Of a stretch of DNA of 64,000 nucleotides, positions 25,147 to 32,627 are shown piece by piece. Source of the stretch: an uncultured Oscillospiraceae bacterium (lineage in GTDB: Bacteria; Bacillota; Clostridia; Oscillospirales; Acutalibacteraceae); the NCBI GenBank assembly GCA_900539425.1, contig UQBX01000009.1:6015-70014 (forward strand), given 5' to 3'. The translations under genes and the position numbers were made by a program. The notes below the pieces were generated by a model that searched no databases, had not been told where the DNA came from, and saw only the letters and a program-made list of their open reading frames with translations. How positions within the stretch are numbered: the stretch's first letter is position 1; each line of letters begins with the position of its first letter.

Positions 25147-25620
25147 GTGGATCATCATGATGAACTTAAACAAACAATTTTAAGAAACAGTAATACGGTT
25201 TACCGCCTTGCTTATGCCCAAATGAAAAATATTTCTGATGCTGATGATGTTTATCAGGAAGTGTTTTACAGGTATATAAGAAAAAAGCCGTTTTTTGAAA
25301 ATCAGGAACATGAAAAGGCATGGTTTATAAGGGTTACCGTAAACTGTTGTAAAACAAGTCTTAAATCGTTCTGGAAAACCAAAGTATGTGAACTTGACGA
25401 AACTTTTGAAGATACTGAGGTTGAGAAAGAAGATCTGTCATTCGCTCTTAAAAAACTTCCTAAAAAATATTCTGCCGTGCTTTATCTGTTCTACTTCGAA
25501 GATATGAGCATAAAGGAAATAGCCAGTGCGTTAAACCTTAAAGTGGGAAACGTGGGCGTTCTTTTGTCCCGTGCACGTCAGAAGTTAAAGGAAATACTTG
25601 AAAAGGAGGAATTTATATGA
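25147..25620 (+). CDS. ECF-type RNA polymerase sigma factor
   Basis: 157 residues with region 2 (AYAQMKNISDADDVYQEVFYRY, KAWFIRVTVNCC) and region 4 with a helix-turn-helix (LPKKYSAVLYLFYFEDMSIKEIASALN, VGVLLSRARQKLK). It starts at GTG 25147 with AAGGAGG upstream. It overlaps the next gene, its probable membrane anti-sigma factor, by 4 bases. Signal and regulon are unknown. Confidence 0.92.
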   Translation: MDHHDELKQTILRNSNTVYRLAYAQMKNISDADDVYQEVFYRYIRKKPFFENQEHEKAWFIRVTVNCCKTSLKSFWKTKVCELDETFEDTEVEKEDLSFALKKLPKKYSAVLYLFYFEDMSIKEIASALNLKVGNVGVLLSRARQKLKEILEKEEFI

Positions 25621-26636
25621 AAAAGGAATATATTGAACTGTTTGAAGGTATTGAACCTGATGAAAAAATAAAGAACAAAGCGCTTGATAAAGTGGCAAAT
25701 AATAGTAAAATTCCGTTTTCTCCTAAAAAATTTATAGCCGTTGCAGCTGTATTTGCACTTATATTGTCAGTAGGTTTCGGCGTCTACAGATCATCATCTG
25801 TTAATGCTGTAAATGATGACGGCACAAGCCAGCAAACAGCGCAGTCATCGCTTGATTTTTCTATCGTTGCTTATGCTAAAGAAAATGAGAATGGTGTTAA
25901 TGTTATCAGCGATGATGATGTTACATTGACTAATATTAAAATAACGCTTAATGAAGAAGCAGACGGTTATTCAATAAGTGCAGAAAGCAGTAACGACGGA
26001 CTTTTTGTACGGTCTGATGAAGATATAGAAACAGTAATATTTGAATGTGAAAACGGCTCATTTACGTATATTGACAGACCTCTCAGAAATTATCTTATCA
26101 GTCAAAATAAATACTATTCAGCTGTTATCCCGATTACTGAGGATCAGTTTAATGAGTTTAATTCAGCAATGGAAGAATCTGGCGGCAGAGGAACTGCTGA
26201 CATCAAAGAAGAATTTGTAAAAAATCTTTTGAGCAGTAAAGATTGTTCGCAGTATATTTACGATGATGATTTTGATGCTTCAAAAATCTCAGAAAACGAA
26301 TATTCCGTATACGCTTCGGATATGGCGGGTGCAGATGAAAAATATTATGATTACTGCATGCTCATAACTAACCGTAATAATACGGTAAGTACTTTACAGG
26401 ATAATACAAATACTGTTACAGCAAAAACATATCAGCCAGGTGATGAAATAGGAAATGTTCATTATTATCCTGAGTATGCTACGGAATATCTATTGAATAA
26501 TCCAGACGTTGATTTCAGAGAATTGCCAACAGATAATATAAAAATTACCGTTAAGTTTAAAAACGGTCAGAGCGCTGTTAAAGAAATAATTACTCAGTTT
26601 AATTCAGACGGCGTGCTTACAATGAAATGTAAATGA
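25617..26636 (+). CDS. probable membrane anti-sigma factor
   Basis: 339 residues: about 40 cytoplasmic residues, one membrane helix (KFIAVAAVFALILSVGFGVY), then ~280 extracellular residues rich in Asp, Asn and Ser. The position after, and overlap with, the ECF gene suggests it sequesters that sigma factor until a signal arrives. The short cytoplasmic part lacks the His/Cys zinc motif of many anti-sigma domains, so the contact differs or the protein is an accessory sensor. The outer part ends with KITVKFKNGQSAVKEI. The function is inferred from gene order. Confidence 0.6.
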   Translation: MKKEYIELFEGIEPDEKIKNKALDKVANNSKIPFSPKKFIAVAAVFALILSVGFGVYRSSSVNAVNDDGTSQQTAQSSLDFSIVAYAKENENGVNVISDDDVTLTNIKITLNEEADGYSISAESSNDGLFVRSDEDIETVIFECENGSFTYIDRPLRNYLISQNKYYSAVIPITEDQFNEFNSAMEESGGRGTADIKEEFVKNLLSSKDCSQYIYDDDFDASKISENEYSVYASDMAGADEKYYDYCMLITNRNNTVSTLQDNTNTVTAKTYQPGDEIGNVHYYPEYATEYLLNNPDVDFRELPTDNIKITVKFKNGQSAVKEIITQFNSDGVLTMKCK

Positions 26637-26645
26637 TAAAAATAA

Positions 26646-26671
26646 AAAGCAGGGAGCAATCCCTGCTTTTT
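26646..26671. terminator. bidirectional terminator between the anti-sigma and ROK genes
   Basis: AAAGCAGGGA and TCCCTGCTTT pair around GCAA, with A's before and T's after. Confidence 0.87.
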
Positions 26672-26688
26672 GCTATATGATATATTTA

Positions 26689-27573
26689 TTATTTCATTTG
26701 AGAAGCTTTGTAGGCTACACCGAGCAGTCCGGCATTGTTGCCGAGTTCAGTGTTTACGATCTTGACATTTCTGAAATTATCCATAAGTTCTTTATAGATT
26801 TTTCTGTCAATAAGATCAATGATATATTCCTCACTCATAATTCCGCCGCTGAGAACTATTAAAGCCGGATTGAAAATACTTATCAGACTTTTAAGACCTA
26901 TTATGATTTCATCTATCCAAATATCAACTACATGGCGAATCTCAATGTTTTCTATATTTTCTTTCTGGAATATCTGAAATCCGTTAAGAGCCTTACCGGT
27001 AACTTTTTCAACTGCCTGTGTGAGAGCCTTAGCAGATGCATATTGTTCATAGCATCCTTCGCCGCCGCAAGTGCATGGTCTTCCGCCTGCATGGGTGATA
27101 ATGTGGCCGAATTCACCTGCGGAAGAGTTGGATCCTTTATAAAGCTCATTGTTTATATAAATGGCTCCGCCTATACCAGTACCGAAAGTAAGACAAAGAA
27201 AATCACTGCAGCCTTTAGCGGCGCCGAAAACAGCTTCACCGATCGCAGCGGAGTTTACGTCATTTTCAACGTATACGGGAATACCTGTTTTGCTTTCAAC
27301 AAGTTTTTTTACCATCATTCCCGTGTAATAGGGAATGTTGTCAGTAGCATAAACAACGATACCGTTTTTAGAATCAACCTGTCCAGCAGTGCTGATAGCG
27401 ATTCTGTCAATATCCTCAAAACCGTCAATAATATCAAGAACTTTGTTTATGATATACTGACCGCCGAGAGACGCTTCCGTGGGAACGGATTGAATCTGAG
27501 TAAGTGTGTATTTTTCGTTGCACACGGCGTATTTTATATTTGTTCCGCCGATGTCAAAAGCGAGAATTCTCAT
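26689..27573 (-). CDS. ROK-family sugar kinase (glucokinase-like)
   Basis: 294 residues. ATP motif DIGGTNIKYAV at the N-terminus, ENDVNSAAIGE, TFGTGIGGAIYIN, the catalytic region GEFGHI, and the ROK zinc motif CTCGGEGCYEQYAS. There is no N-terminal DNA-binding domain, so it is a kinase and not a repressor; glucose or N-acetylmannosamine-type sugars are the usual substrates. GGAGTG precedes the ATG. It is transcribed alone. Confidence 0.9.
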   Translation of the reverse strand: MRILAFDIGGTNIKYAVCNEKYTLTQIQSVPTEASLGGQYIINKVLDIIDGFEDIDRIAISTAGQVDSKNGIVVYATDNIPYYTGMMVKKLVESKTGIPVYVENDVNSAAIGEAVFGAAKGCSDFLCLTFGTGIGGAIYINNELYKGSNSSAGEFGHIITHAGGRPCTCGGEGCYEQYASAKALTQAVEKVTGKALNGFQIFQKENIENIEIRHVVDIWIDEIIIGLKSLISIFNPALIVLSGGIMSEEYIIDLIDRKIYKELMDNFRNVKIVNTELGNNAGLLGVAYKASQMK

Positions 27574-27600
27574 AATAACACTCCAAATCTTTATATCAGA

Positions 27601-27629
27601 ATTATAACAGTCACAATTTTTAATTGCAA
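27601..27629 (-). promoter_or_regulatory. promoter of the ROK kinase gene
   Basis: On the minus strand TTGCAA (27629-27624), 17 bases, TATAAT (27606-27601). Confidence 0.7.
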
Positions 27630-27636
27630 TAACTTA

Positions 27637-27665
27637 TTGAAAAAAAATATTAATTATGCTATTAT
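27637..27665 (+). promoter_or_regulatory. promoter of the one-TM protein gene
   Basis: TTGAAA (27637-27642), 17 bases, TATTAT (27660-27665), divergent from the ROK promoter. Confidence 0.6.
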
Positions 27666-27711
27666 TTTAAGTAATAAAAAGAAGAATTTTGCGGTTAAAA
27701 GGATTTTTTGT

Positions 27712-28326
27712 ATGGCTAATGATTATAATGATGAGCGTCTTGACAGCCCGCTTGTTGTGCATAAGGTTACTGATGCTTCGTATCATGAAACTGAAAATAA
27801 TGTTGATGTAAACGCAACTCATATTGAAGAAGAAACTGCAACACTTGAGCGCCATCGCTTTAAAAAAGAAAAGAAAAGCAGTAAATGGCCTATAATTATT
27901 ACCTTTCTTGTTGTTGTTGCAGCCGTGTTCTGCTATCTTTATTTCAGCGGTTCACTTGCATCACTCGGACTCGGAAAAGCAGAGACTACTACTGAAGCTG
28001 TTTCGGAAAATTACACTCTGCCACAGAATCCGTATGACGGAATTATTACCGTCAAAGGCACTTATATTTTCTTTGAAGGCGAAGAAGTGGACGGTATACA
28101 GGGGCTTACAAGCGAAATTAAATATCTTGACGAAGGCACAAGTTTTGTAGTTCAGGATGAGGATGCTGATTCTACGTTCCTTTATGAGGAAGTTGTGCCG
28201 CTTCTGGAACAGTACGGAATAACGCCAGTAGTTCGATATGTTGTTTCAAGCGGACTTACAAGCAAGTATGAAACTACTACAGCACAAACTTCAGCAGCTC
28301 AACAGTCTCAAAGCAGTGCACAGTAA
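27712..28326 (+). CDS. single-pass membrane protein, possible ExbD-like outer domain
   Basis: 204 residues: ~75 charged cytoplasmic residues, one membrane helix (WPIIITFLVVVAAVFCYLYF), then a Thr/Ser linker and a folded domain (GIITVKGTYIFFEGEEVDG, FVVQDEDADSTFLYEEVVPLLEQYGITPVVRYV) that reminds me of the ExbD/TolR periplasmic fold, ending in a Gln/Ser-rich tail. The resemblance is by eye only. The start ATG 27712 has AAAAGG upstream; the frame is open further back but runs antisense through the ROK gene and its promoter. The last 144 bases are repeated downstream. Confidence 0.65.
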   Translation: MANDYNDERLDSPLVVHKVTDASYHETENNVDVNATHIEEETATLERHRFKKEKKSSKWPIIITFLVVVAAVFCYLYFSGSLASLGLGKAETTTEAVSENYTLPQNPYDGIITVKGTYIFFEGEEVDGIQGLTSEIKYLDEGTSFVVQDEDADSTFLYEEVVPLLEQYGITPVVRYVVSSGLTSKYETTTAQTSAAQQSQSSAQ

Positions 28327-28740
28327 ATATACGGATTATGGATTATAGATTTATTGACTACGCAAATATAAATGATGAATTAAAAACAAAATTAAGTGAC
28401 CTTGCCTTTAAAGACGAGGTCGCTTTTTTGCGTTTGTGCCACGATTACTCCGAAGGAATAACCACAGGTTTCGGCTTTAACAGTGATATTATGCGACTTG
28501 CAGCAGCTTTAAAAGCCTCTGAATTTACTTTTGAAAAGTACCGGGCAAAAGGTATTGATGAAACTATATTTTACGATACCCTCAGTGATATAGGGATATG
28601 GTGCAGAGAAAACGATAATAAAGGTTTGAAGAATTACCAATGGATAAAAAATCATGTTTCTTTTGAACTATTTAAGCTTGGCCGTCTGCAGTTTCAGATA
28701 TATAAATGCAAGAACGCAACTCTTAATTATTCAAAACTTC
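28183..28740 (+). repeat. 558-bp direct tandem repeat, copy 1
   Basis: Matches 28741-29298 with an offset of exactly 558 bases. The copies differ at only five places: 28670, 28673, 28712, 28715 and 28716. It covers the last 144 bases of the one-TM gene, the 11-base gap and the first 403 bases of the acyltransferase-like gene. Confidence 0.97.
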
Positions 28741-28745
28741 TATGA
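28338..28745 (+). pseudogene. truncated first copy of the acyltransferase-like gene
   Basis: 135 codons identical at protein level to the start of the gene at 28896, apart from one Ala/Pro change, then cut off at the duplication junction and ended by a TGA at 28743-28745. It has the N-terminal helical domain only and lacks the C-terminal catalytic-type domain. If translated it would be a half-protein; most likely it is a by-product of the duplication. Confidence 0.85.
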
Positions 28746-28884
28746 GGAAGTTGTGCCGCTTCTGGAACAGTACGGAATAACGCCAGTAGTTCGATATGTT
28801 GTTTCAAGCGGACTTACAAGCAAGTATGAAACTACTACAGCACAAACTTCAGCAGCTCAACAGTCTCAAAGCAGTGCACAGTAA
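28741..28884 (+). pseudogene. 3' fragment of the one-TM membrane protein gene
   Basis: An exact second copy of bases 28183-28326, the last 48 codons and stop of the upstream gene, with no start of its own. An ATG at 28654 in this frame would read through the preceding truncated gene in another frame; that product looks artificial. Confidence 0.85.
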
Positions 28885-29298
28885 ATATACGGATTATGGA
28901 TTATAGATTTATTGACTACGCAAATATAAATGATGAATTAAAAACAAAATTAAGTGACCTTGCCTTTAAAGACGAGGTCGCTTTTTTGCGTTTGTGCCAC
29001 GATTACTCCGAAGGAATAACCACAGGTTTCGGCTTTAACAGTGATATTATGCGACTTGCAGCAGCTTTAAAAGCCTCTGAATTTACTTTTGAAAAGTACC
29101 GGGCAAAAGGTATTGATGAAACTATATTTTACGATACCCTCAGTGATATAGGGATATGGTGCAGAGAAAACGATAATAAAGGTTTGAAGAATTACCAATG
29201 GATAAAAAATCATGTTTCTTTTGAACTTTTCAAGCTTGGCCGTCTGCAGTTTCAGATATATAAATGCAAAAATCCAACTCTTAATTATTCAAAACTTC
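28741..29298 (+). repeat. 558-bp direct tandem repeat, copy 2
   Basis: Second unit, directly abutting the first. There is no shared microhomology at the junction that I can see. Because the unit crosses a gene boundary, the array keeps one intact copy of each gene. Confidence 0.97.
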
Positions 29299-29741
29299 CG
29301 TTTAAATACGGGGATTACGTAATATCAGTTCATGTGCCCGCCTGCGGCAAATTGGATATAAAAGAGTGTGAAGAATCACTGGCAAGCGCTGTTAATTTCT
29401 TTGCTAAGTATTTTCCTAAATTAAGATGGGAATACTTCTTTTGTGAAAGCTGGCTCTTGTATAACAAAAATTCTGAATTCATGGATAATAACAGCAACAT
29501 TATCAGATTTTCAAAATTGTTTGATATAAACTATTCTATAAACTATGAAAACCAAACTTTTGAAAGGGTATTTGGTATTAATAATCTGCCTGTTTTTAAA
29601 TCGCAGATAAAAAAATTACCAGAAAACACAAGCCTTCAGAAAAGTGCTAAAGAATATAAACTCAAAAAAGGACGCCTCGGAATCGGTATCGGCACAATAA
29701 AAAAGCAGGCGTTAATACCGCCTGCCCAAATAATTCTGTGA
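28896..29741 (+). CDS. acyltransferase domain-containing protein (NAT_N / GNAT_C type)
   Basis: 281 residues. The N-terminal ~135 residues are helical; the C-terminal part (YVISVHVPACGKLDIKECEESLASAVNFFAKYFP, WEYFFCESWLLYNKNSEFM) matches my memory of the two-domain acyltransferase-like family (NAT_N with GNAT_C) common in Clostridia. The reaction is unknown. Its 5' 403 bases are duplicated upstream. There is no good ribosome site before ATG 28896; translation may be coupled to the gene before it. The last ~20 codons carry the terminator for rnhA on the other strand. Confidence 0.72.
   Translation: MDYRFIDYANINDELKTKLSDLAFKDEVAFLRLCHDYSEGITTGFGFNSDIMRLAAALKASEFTFEKYRAKGIDETIFYDTLSDIGIWCRENDNKGLKNYQWIKNHVSFELFKLGRLQFQIYKCKNPTLNYSKLPFKYGDYVISVHVPACGKLDIKECEESLASAVNFFAKYFPKLRWEYFFCESWLLYNKNSEFMDNNSNIIRFSKLFDINYSINYENQTFERVFGINNLPVFKSQIKKLPENTSLQKSAKEYKLKKGRLGIGIGTIKKQALIPPAQIIL
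29697..29725 (-). terminator. terminator of rnhA inside the acyltransferase gene
   Basis: On the minus strand GCAGGCG and CGCCTGC pair around 7 bases and are followed by TTTTTTATTG. On the plus strand there is no T-run, so it works for rnhA only. Confidence 0.75.
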
Positions 29742-29747
29742 TTTTTA

Positions 29748-30188
29748 TTAACTCTGAAGTTTTTTATACTGCTCAACCGCCAGCCTGTCACATCTTTCAT
29801 TGTACGGGTGCCCGTTATGACCTTTTACCCAATTGAATTTCACTTTGTGTTTATCAAGCTGTGCAAGAAGCTGTTCCCATAAATCAACATTAAGAGCAGG
29901 TTTTTTGTCGGCTTTTTTCCAGCCGTTTCTCATCCATGAATAAACCCATTCTTTATTTACAGCATCGCATACATATTTTGAATCAGTTGTGAGTTCTACC
30001 TCGCATGGCTCTTTCAGCGCTTCAAGAGATTTTATTACAGCCGTGAGTTCCATCCTGTTGTTGGTTGTTTCTTTTTCTGCACCGCTGAGTTCCTTTTCTG
30101 TGCTGCCGTATACAAGCACTGCACCCCAGCCCCCGCAGCCCGGATTTCCGCTGCAGGCGCCGTCTGTATAGATGTAAACTTTTTTCAT
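29748..30188 (-). CDS. rnhA: ribonuclease HI
   Basis: 146 residues. It degrades the RNA strand of RNA-DNA hybrids. Catalytic carboxylates: Asp in YTDGACSGNPG, Glu in NNRMELTAVI, Asp in TTDSKYV, and the C-terminal Asp in NERCDRLA, with the basic handle WMRNGWKKADKKPALNVDLW present. ATG 30188 has AAAGTGAT upstream; a longer form from 30254 would begin upstream of the transcript start. RNase HII is encoded at 50.6 kb. Confidence 0.94.
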   Translation of the reverse strand: MKKVYIYTDGACSGNPGCGGWGAVLVYGSTEKELSGAEKETTNNRMELTAVIKSLEALKEPCEVELTTDSKYVCDAVNKEWVYSWMRNGWKKADKKPALNVDLWEQLLAQLDKHKVKFNWVKGHNGHPYNERCDRLAVEQYKKLQS

Positions 30189-30225
30189 AATATCACTTTC
30201 TGAAAGTATTTTATTGTTACGGAAT

Positions 30226-30254
30226 ATTTTATCACCGTTTATGGTAATAATCAA
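30226..30254 (-). promoter_or_regulatory. promoter of rnhA
   Basis: On the minus strand TTGATT (30254-30249), 17 bases, TAAAAT (30231-30226). It rules out the longer upstream start of rnhA. Confidence 0.6.
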
Positions 30255-30291
30255 TATAGATTGTGAAGAGCTTTAAATATTTATTCTTTTC

Positions 30292-30320
30292 TTGACAATA
30301 GTTGTGTTATAATTTATTAT
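30292..30320 (+). promoter_or_regulatory. promoter of the rnjA operon
   Basis: TTGACA (30292-30297), 17 bases, TATTAT (30315-30320). Confidence 0.7.
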
Positions 30321-30376
30321 ATATCTAACTATTTTGTTCGGAAAAAATATGATTATAAAGGAGCTAATTTATTTAT

Positions 30377-32158
30377 ATGGCAAAACAAAATACTGACGCT
30401 GCTAAGAGCGCTGCCGGAAAACGGAATTCCGCAAAGCGCACCTATTCTTATCGCAGAGTTAACAGAAAGCCGCAGACTGCCGTAAAGAAAACAAGGCATA
30501 CTGATCATATCAGGATAGCTTTTCTGGGCGGCATGAATGAGATAGGCAAAAACATGACCGTTTATGAGTATGGCGGCGATATGTTTATCGTTGACTGCGG
30601 TCTGGCTTTCCCGGGAGCAGAGCTTCTCGGAGTTGATTCAGTAATTCCTGATTTTACTTTTGTTGAGGAAAATGCTGATAAAATAAAAGGACTGCTCATA
30701 ACCCACGGTCACGAGGATCATATAGGTGCAATACCGTATCTCCTCAAAAAGCTGAATATACCTATTTATTCCACAAGACTTACAATCGGTCTTATCAAAG
30801 GAAAACTCAAGGAACATGGATTGCTTGATCATGCAAAGCTTCATGAGATAAGCCCTTCTGATAAAATAAAACTCGGTAAATTTACCGTTGAGTTTATACA
30901 TGTAAATCATTCAATTCCGGATGCCGTAGGTCTTGCAATAAGCTGTGCAGGCGGTACCGTAATACACACAGGCGATTTTAAGATTGATACTACTCCGGTT
31001 GACGGCGATATGATTAATCTTCCCAGATTTGCTGAATACGGCACAAAGGGCGTTCTTGCGCTTTTGCAGGATTCAACCAACGCCGAGAGACCGGGTTATA
31101 CAATGAGCGAGAAAAAGGTTGGCGAATCATTCCTTAACCTTTTCAGAAAAGCGGGTAAACGCAGAATAGTTGTTGCAACTTTTGCTTCAAATATTCACAG
31201 GGTTCAGCAGATAATTGATGTTGCTAAGCACCTGAAACGTAAAGTTGCCGTAGTCGGCAGAAGCCTTGAAAATCTTGTTCAGGTTGGCGAAGAACTCGGC
31301 TATCTCAATGTTCCAGATAATATTCTTATCAGTATTGATGAAATAAGAAATTATTCCGATGATAAACTTGTTATAATCACAACAGGTTCACAGGGTGAGC
31401 CCATGAGTGCTCTTACCAAAATTGCAAACGGCGAACATAAAAAAGTAACAGCTTCACCGAATGACTACGTAATTATTTCTGCTACGCCAATCCCGGGCAA
31501 CGAAAAAATGGTGGGTAACGTAGTAAACGAACTCATGAAACGTGATATAGAGGTAATCTATGAAAAAATGTACGAAGTTCACGTTTCGGGACACGCCTGT
31601 CAGGAAGAGCTTAAACTTATGATGGGCATAGTTAATCCTCAGTTTTTCATTCCTGTTCACGGTGAGCAAAAGCATCTTAGAAAGCACGCTCAGCTTGCAG
31701 AAGCAATGGGCATTAATAAGAAAAATATTTTCGTAGGTGACATCGGTAATTATATAGAGATTTCAGATAAAGGCATAAAACGCCTTGAAAATGTTCCCAG
31801 CGGCGCTGTGTATGTTGATGGTTACGGCGTTGGAGATGTCGGAAATATCGTGCTGAATGACAGAAAACACCTTTCTGCGGACGGTATTATAATCATAGTT
31901 GCAACAATAGATTCCGAAACTGGAGAAATACTTTGCGGCCCTGATATTGTCAGCAGAGGATTTGTATATGTAAGGGAAAGCGAGGAGCTTATAAACTCAG
32001 CAAGAGACCTTGCCTGCCGAGTTATTGATGAGACATATAACTGCCGTCATCATGACTGGAATACCGTAAAAACAAATCTCAGGGACGAGATTTCTCATAT
32101 GATGTATGAAAAAACAAAACGTAATCCCATGATTCTTCCGATCATTATGGAGATTTAA
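30377..32158 (+). CDS. rnjA: ribonuclease J
   Basis: 593 residues. The metallo-beta-lactamase/beta-CASP nuclease that processes and decays mRNA from the 5' end in Firmicutes. Metal site HGHEDHIG; HTGDFK; beta-CASP motifs around FASNIHRVQQI and VHVSGHA; C-terminal RNase J domain. The first ~45 residues are a Lys/Arg-rich, probably disordered extension that most RNase J proteins lack and that could bind RNA. GGAG lies 12 bases before the ATG. It is followed after 13 bases by rplI. Confidence 0.94.
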   Translation: MAKQNTDAAKSAAGKRNSAKRTYSYRRVNRKPQTAVKKTRHTDHIRIAFLGGMNEIGKNMTVYEYGGDMFIVDCGLAFPGAELLGVDSVIPDFTFVEENADKIKGLLITHGHEDHIGAIPYLLKKLNIPIYSTRLTIGLIKGKLKEHGLLDHAKLHEISPSDKIKLGKFTVEFIHVNHSIPDAVGLAISCAGGTVIHTGDFKIDTTPVDGDMINLPRFAEYGTKGVLALLQDSTNAERPGYTMSEKKVGESFLNLFRKAGKRRIVVATFASNIHRVQQIIDVAKHLKRKVAVVGRSLENLVQVGEELGYLNVPDNILISIDEIRNYSDDKLVIITTGSQGEPMSALTKIANGEHKKVTASPNDYVIISATPIPGNEKMVGNVVNELMKRDIEVIYEKMYEVHVSGHACQEELKLMMGIVNPQFFIPVHGEQKHLRKHAQLAEAMGINKKNIFVGDIGNYIEISDKGIKRLENVPSGAVYVDGYGVGDVGNIVLNDRKHLSADGIIIIVATIDSETGEILCGPDIVSRGFVYVRESEELINSARDLACRVIDETYNCRHHDWNTVKTNLRDEISHMMYEKTKRNPMILPIIMEI

Positions 32159-32171
32159 GGAGGGCAAATTT

Positions 32172-32615
32172 ATGAAAGTTATATTAAAACAAGACGTTAA
32201 AAATTTAGGAAAAAAAGGCGAACTCGTTAATGCTTCTGACGGTTACGCAAGGAATTATCTGTTTCCGCGCGGACTTGCCATGGAGGCTAACGCAAGCGCT
32301 ATGAATGATTTTAACAACAAAGAAAATGCCAAAAAATTTCATAAACAAGAGGAAATAAAGGCGGCACAGGCTGATTGCGCAAAGCTTGATGGTAAAACCT
32401 TCAAGCATACCGCTAAAGCCGGCTCAAACGGAAAACTTTTCGGTTCTGTTACCGCAAAGGATGTTTCAGCAGAAATAAAAAAAGAGTTGAACCTTGATGT
32501 TGACAAACGCAAGATTAGTATGGACGATGTTAAGCAGTTCGGCACTTATGAAGCTGAAGTTAAAGTTTATCAGGGTATTACCGCAAAAATTTATGTTCAG
32601 GTTACCGAAGCGTAA
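32172..32615 (+). CDS. rplI: 50S ribosomal protein L9
   Basis: 147 residues with the L9 N-terminal signature MKVILKQDVKNLGKKGELVNASDGYARNYL, the long connecting helix and the C-terminal rRNA-binding domain. AAGGAGGG precedes it. It sits before dnaB as in many Firmicutes. Confidence 0.96.
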   Translation: MKVILKQDVKNLGKKGELVNASDGYARNYLFPRGLAMEANASAMNDFNNKENAKKFHKQEEIKAAQADCAKLDGKTFKHTAKAGSNGKLFGSVTAKDVSAEIKKELNLDVDKRKISMDDVKQFGTYEAEVKVYQGITAKIYVQVTEA

Positions 32616-32627
32616 TCTAAGAAACGG

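Noticed and set aside
26932..28326. Long plus-strand frame of 464 codons ending at the one-TM gene
   Set aside because: Its first 260 codons run antisense through the ROK kinase and its promoter; only the part from ATG 27712 has a ribosome site and protein-like composition.
28654..28884. 76-codon frame at the duplication junction
   Set aside because: It starts out of frame inside the truncated acyltransferase copy and then enters a copied 3' fragment; a chimera with no promoter or ribosome site.
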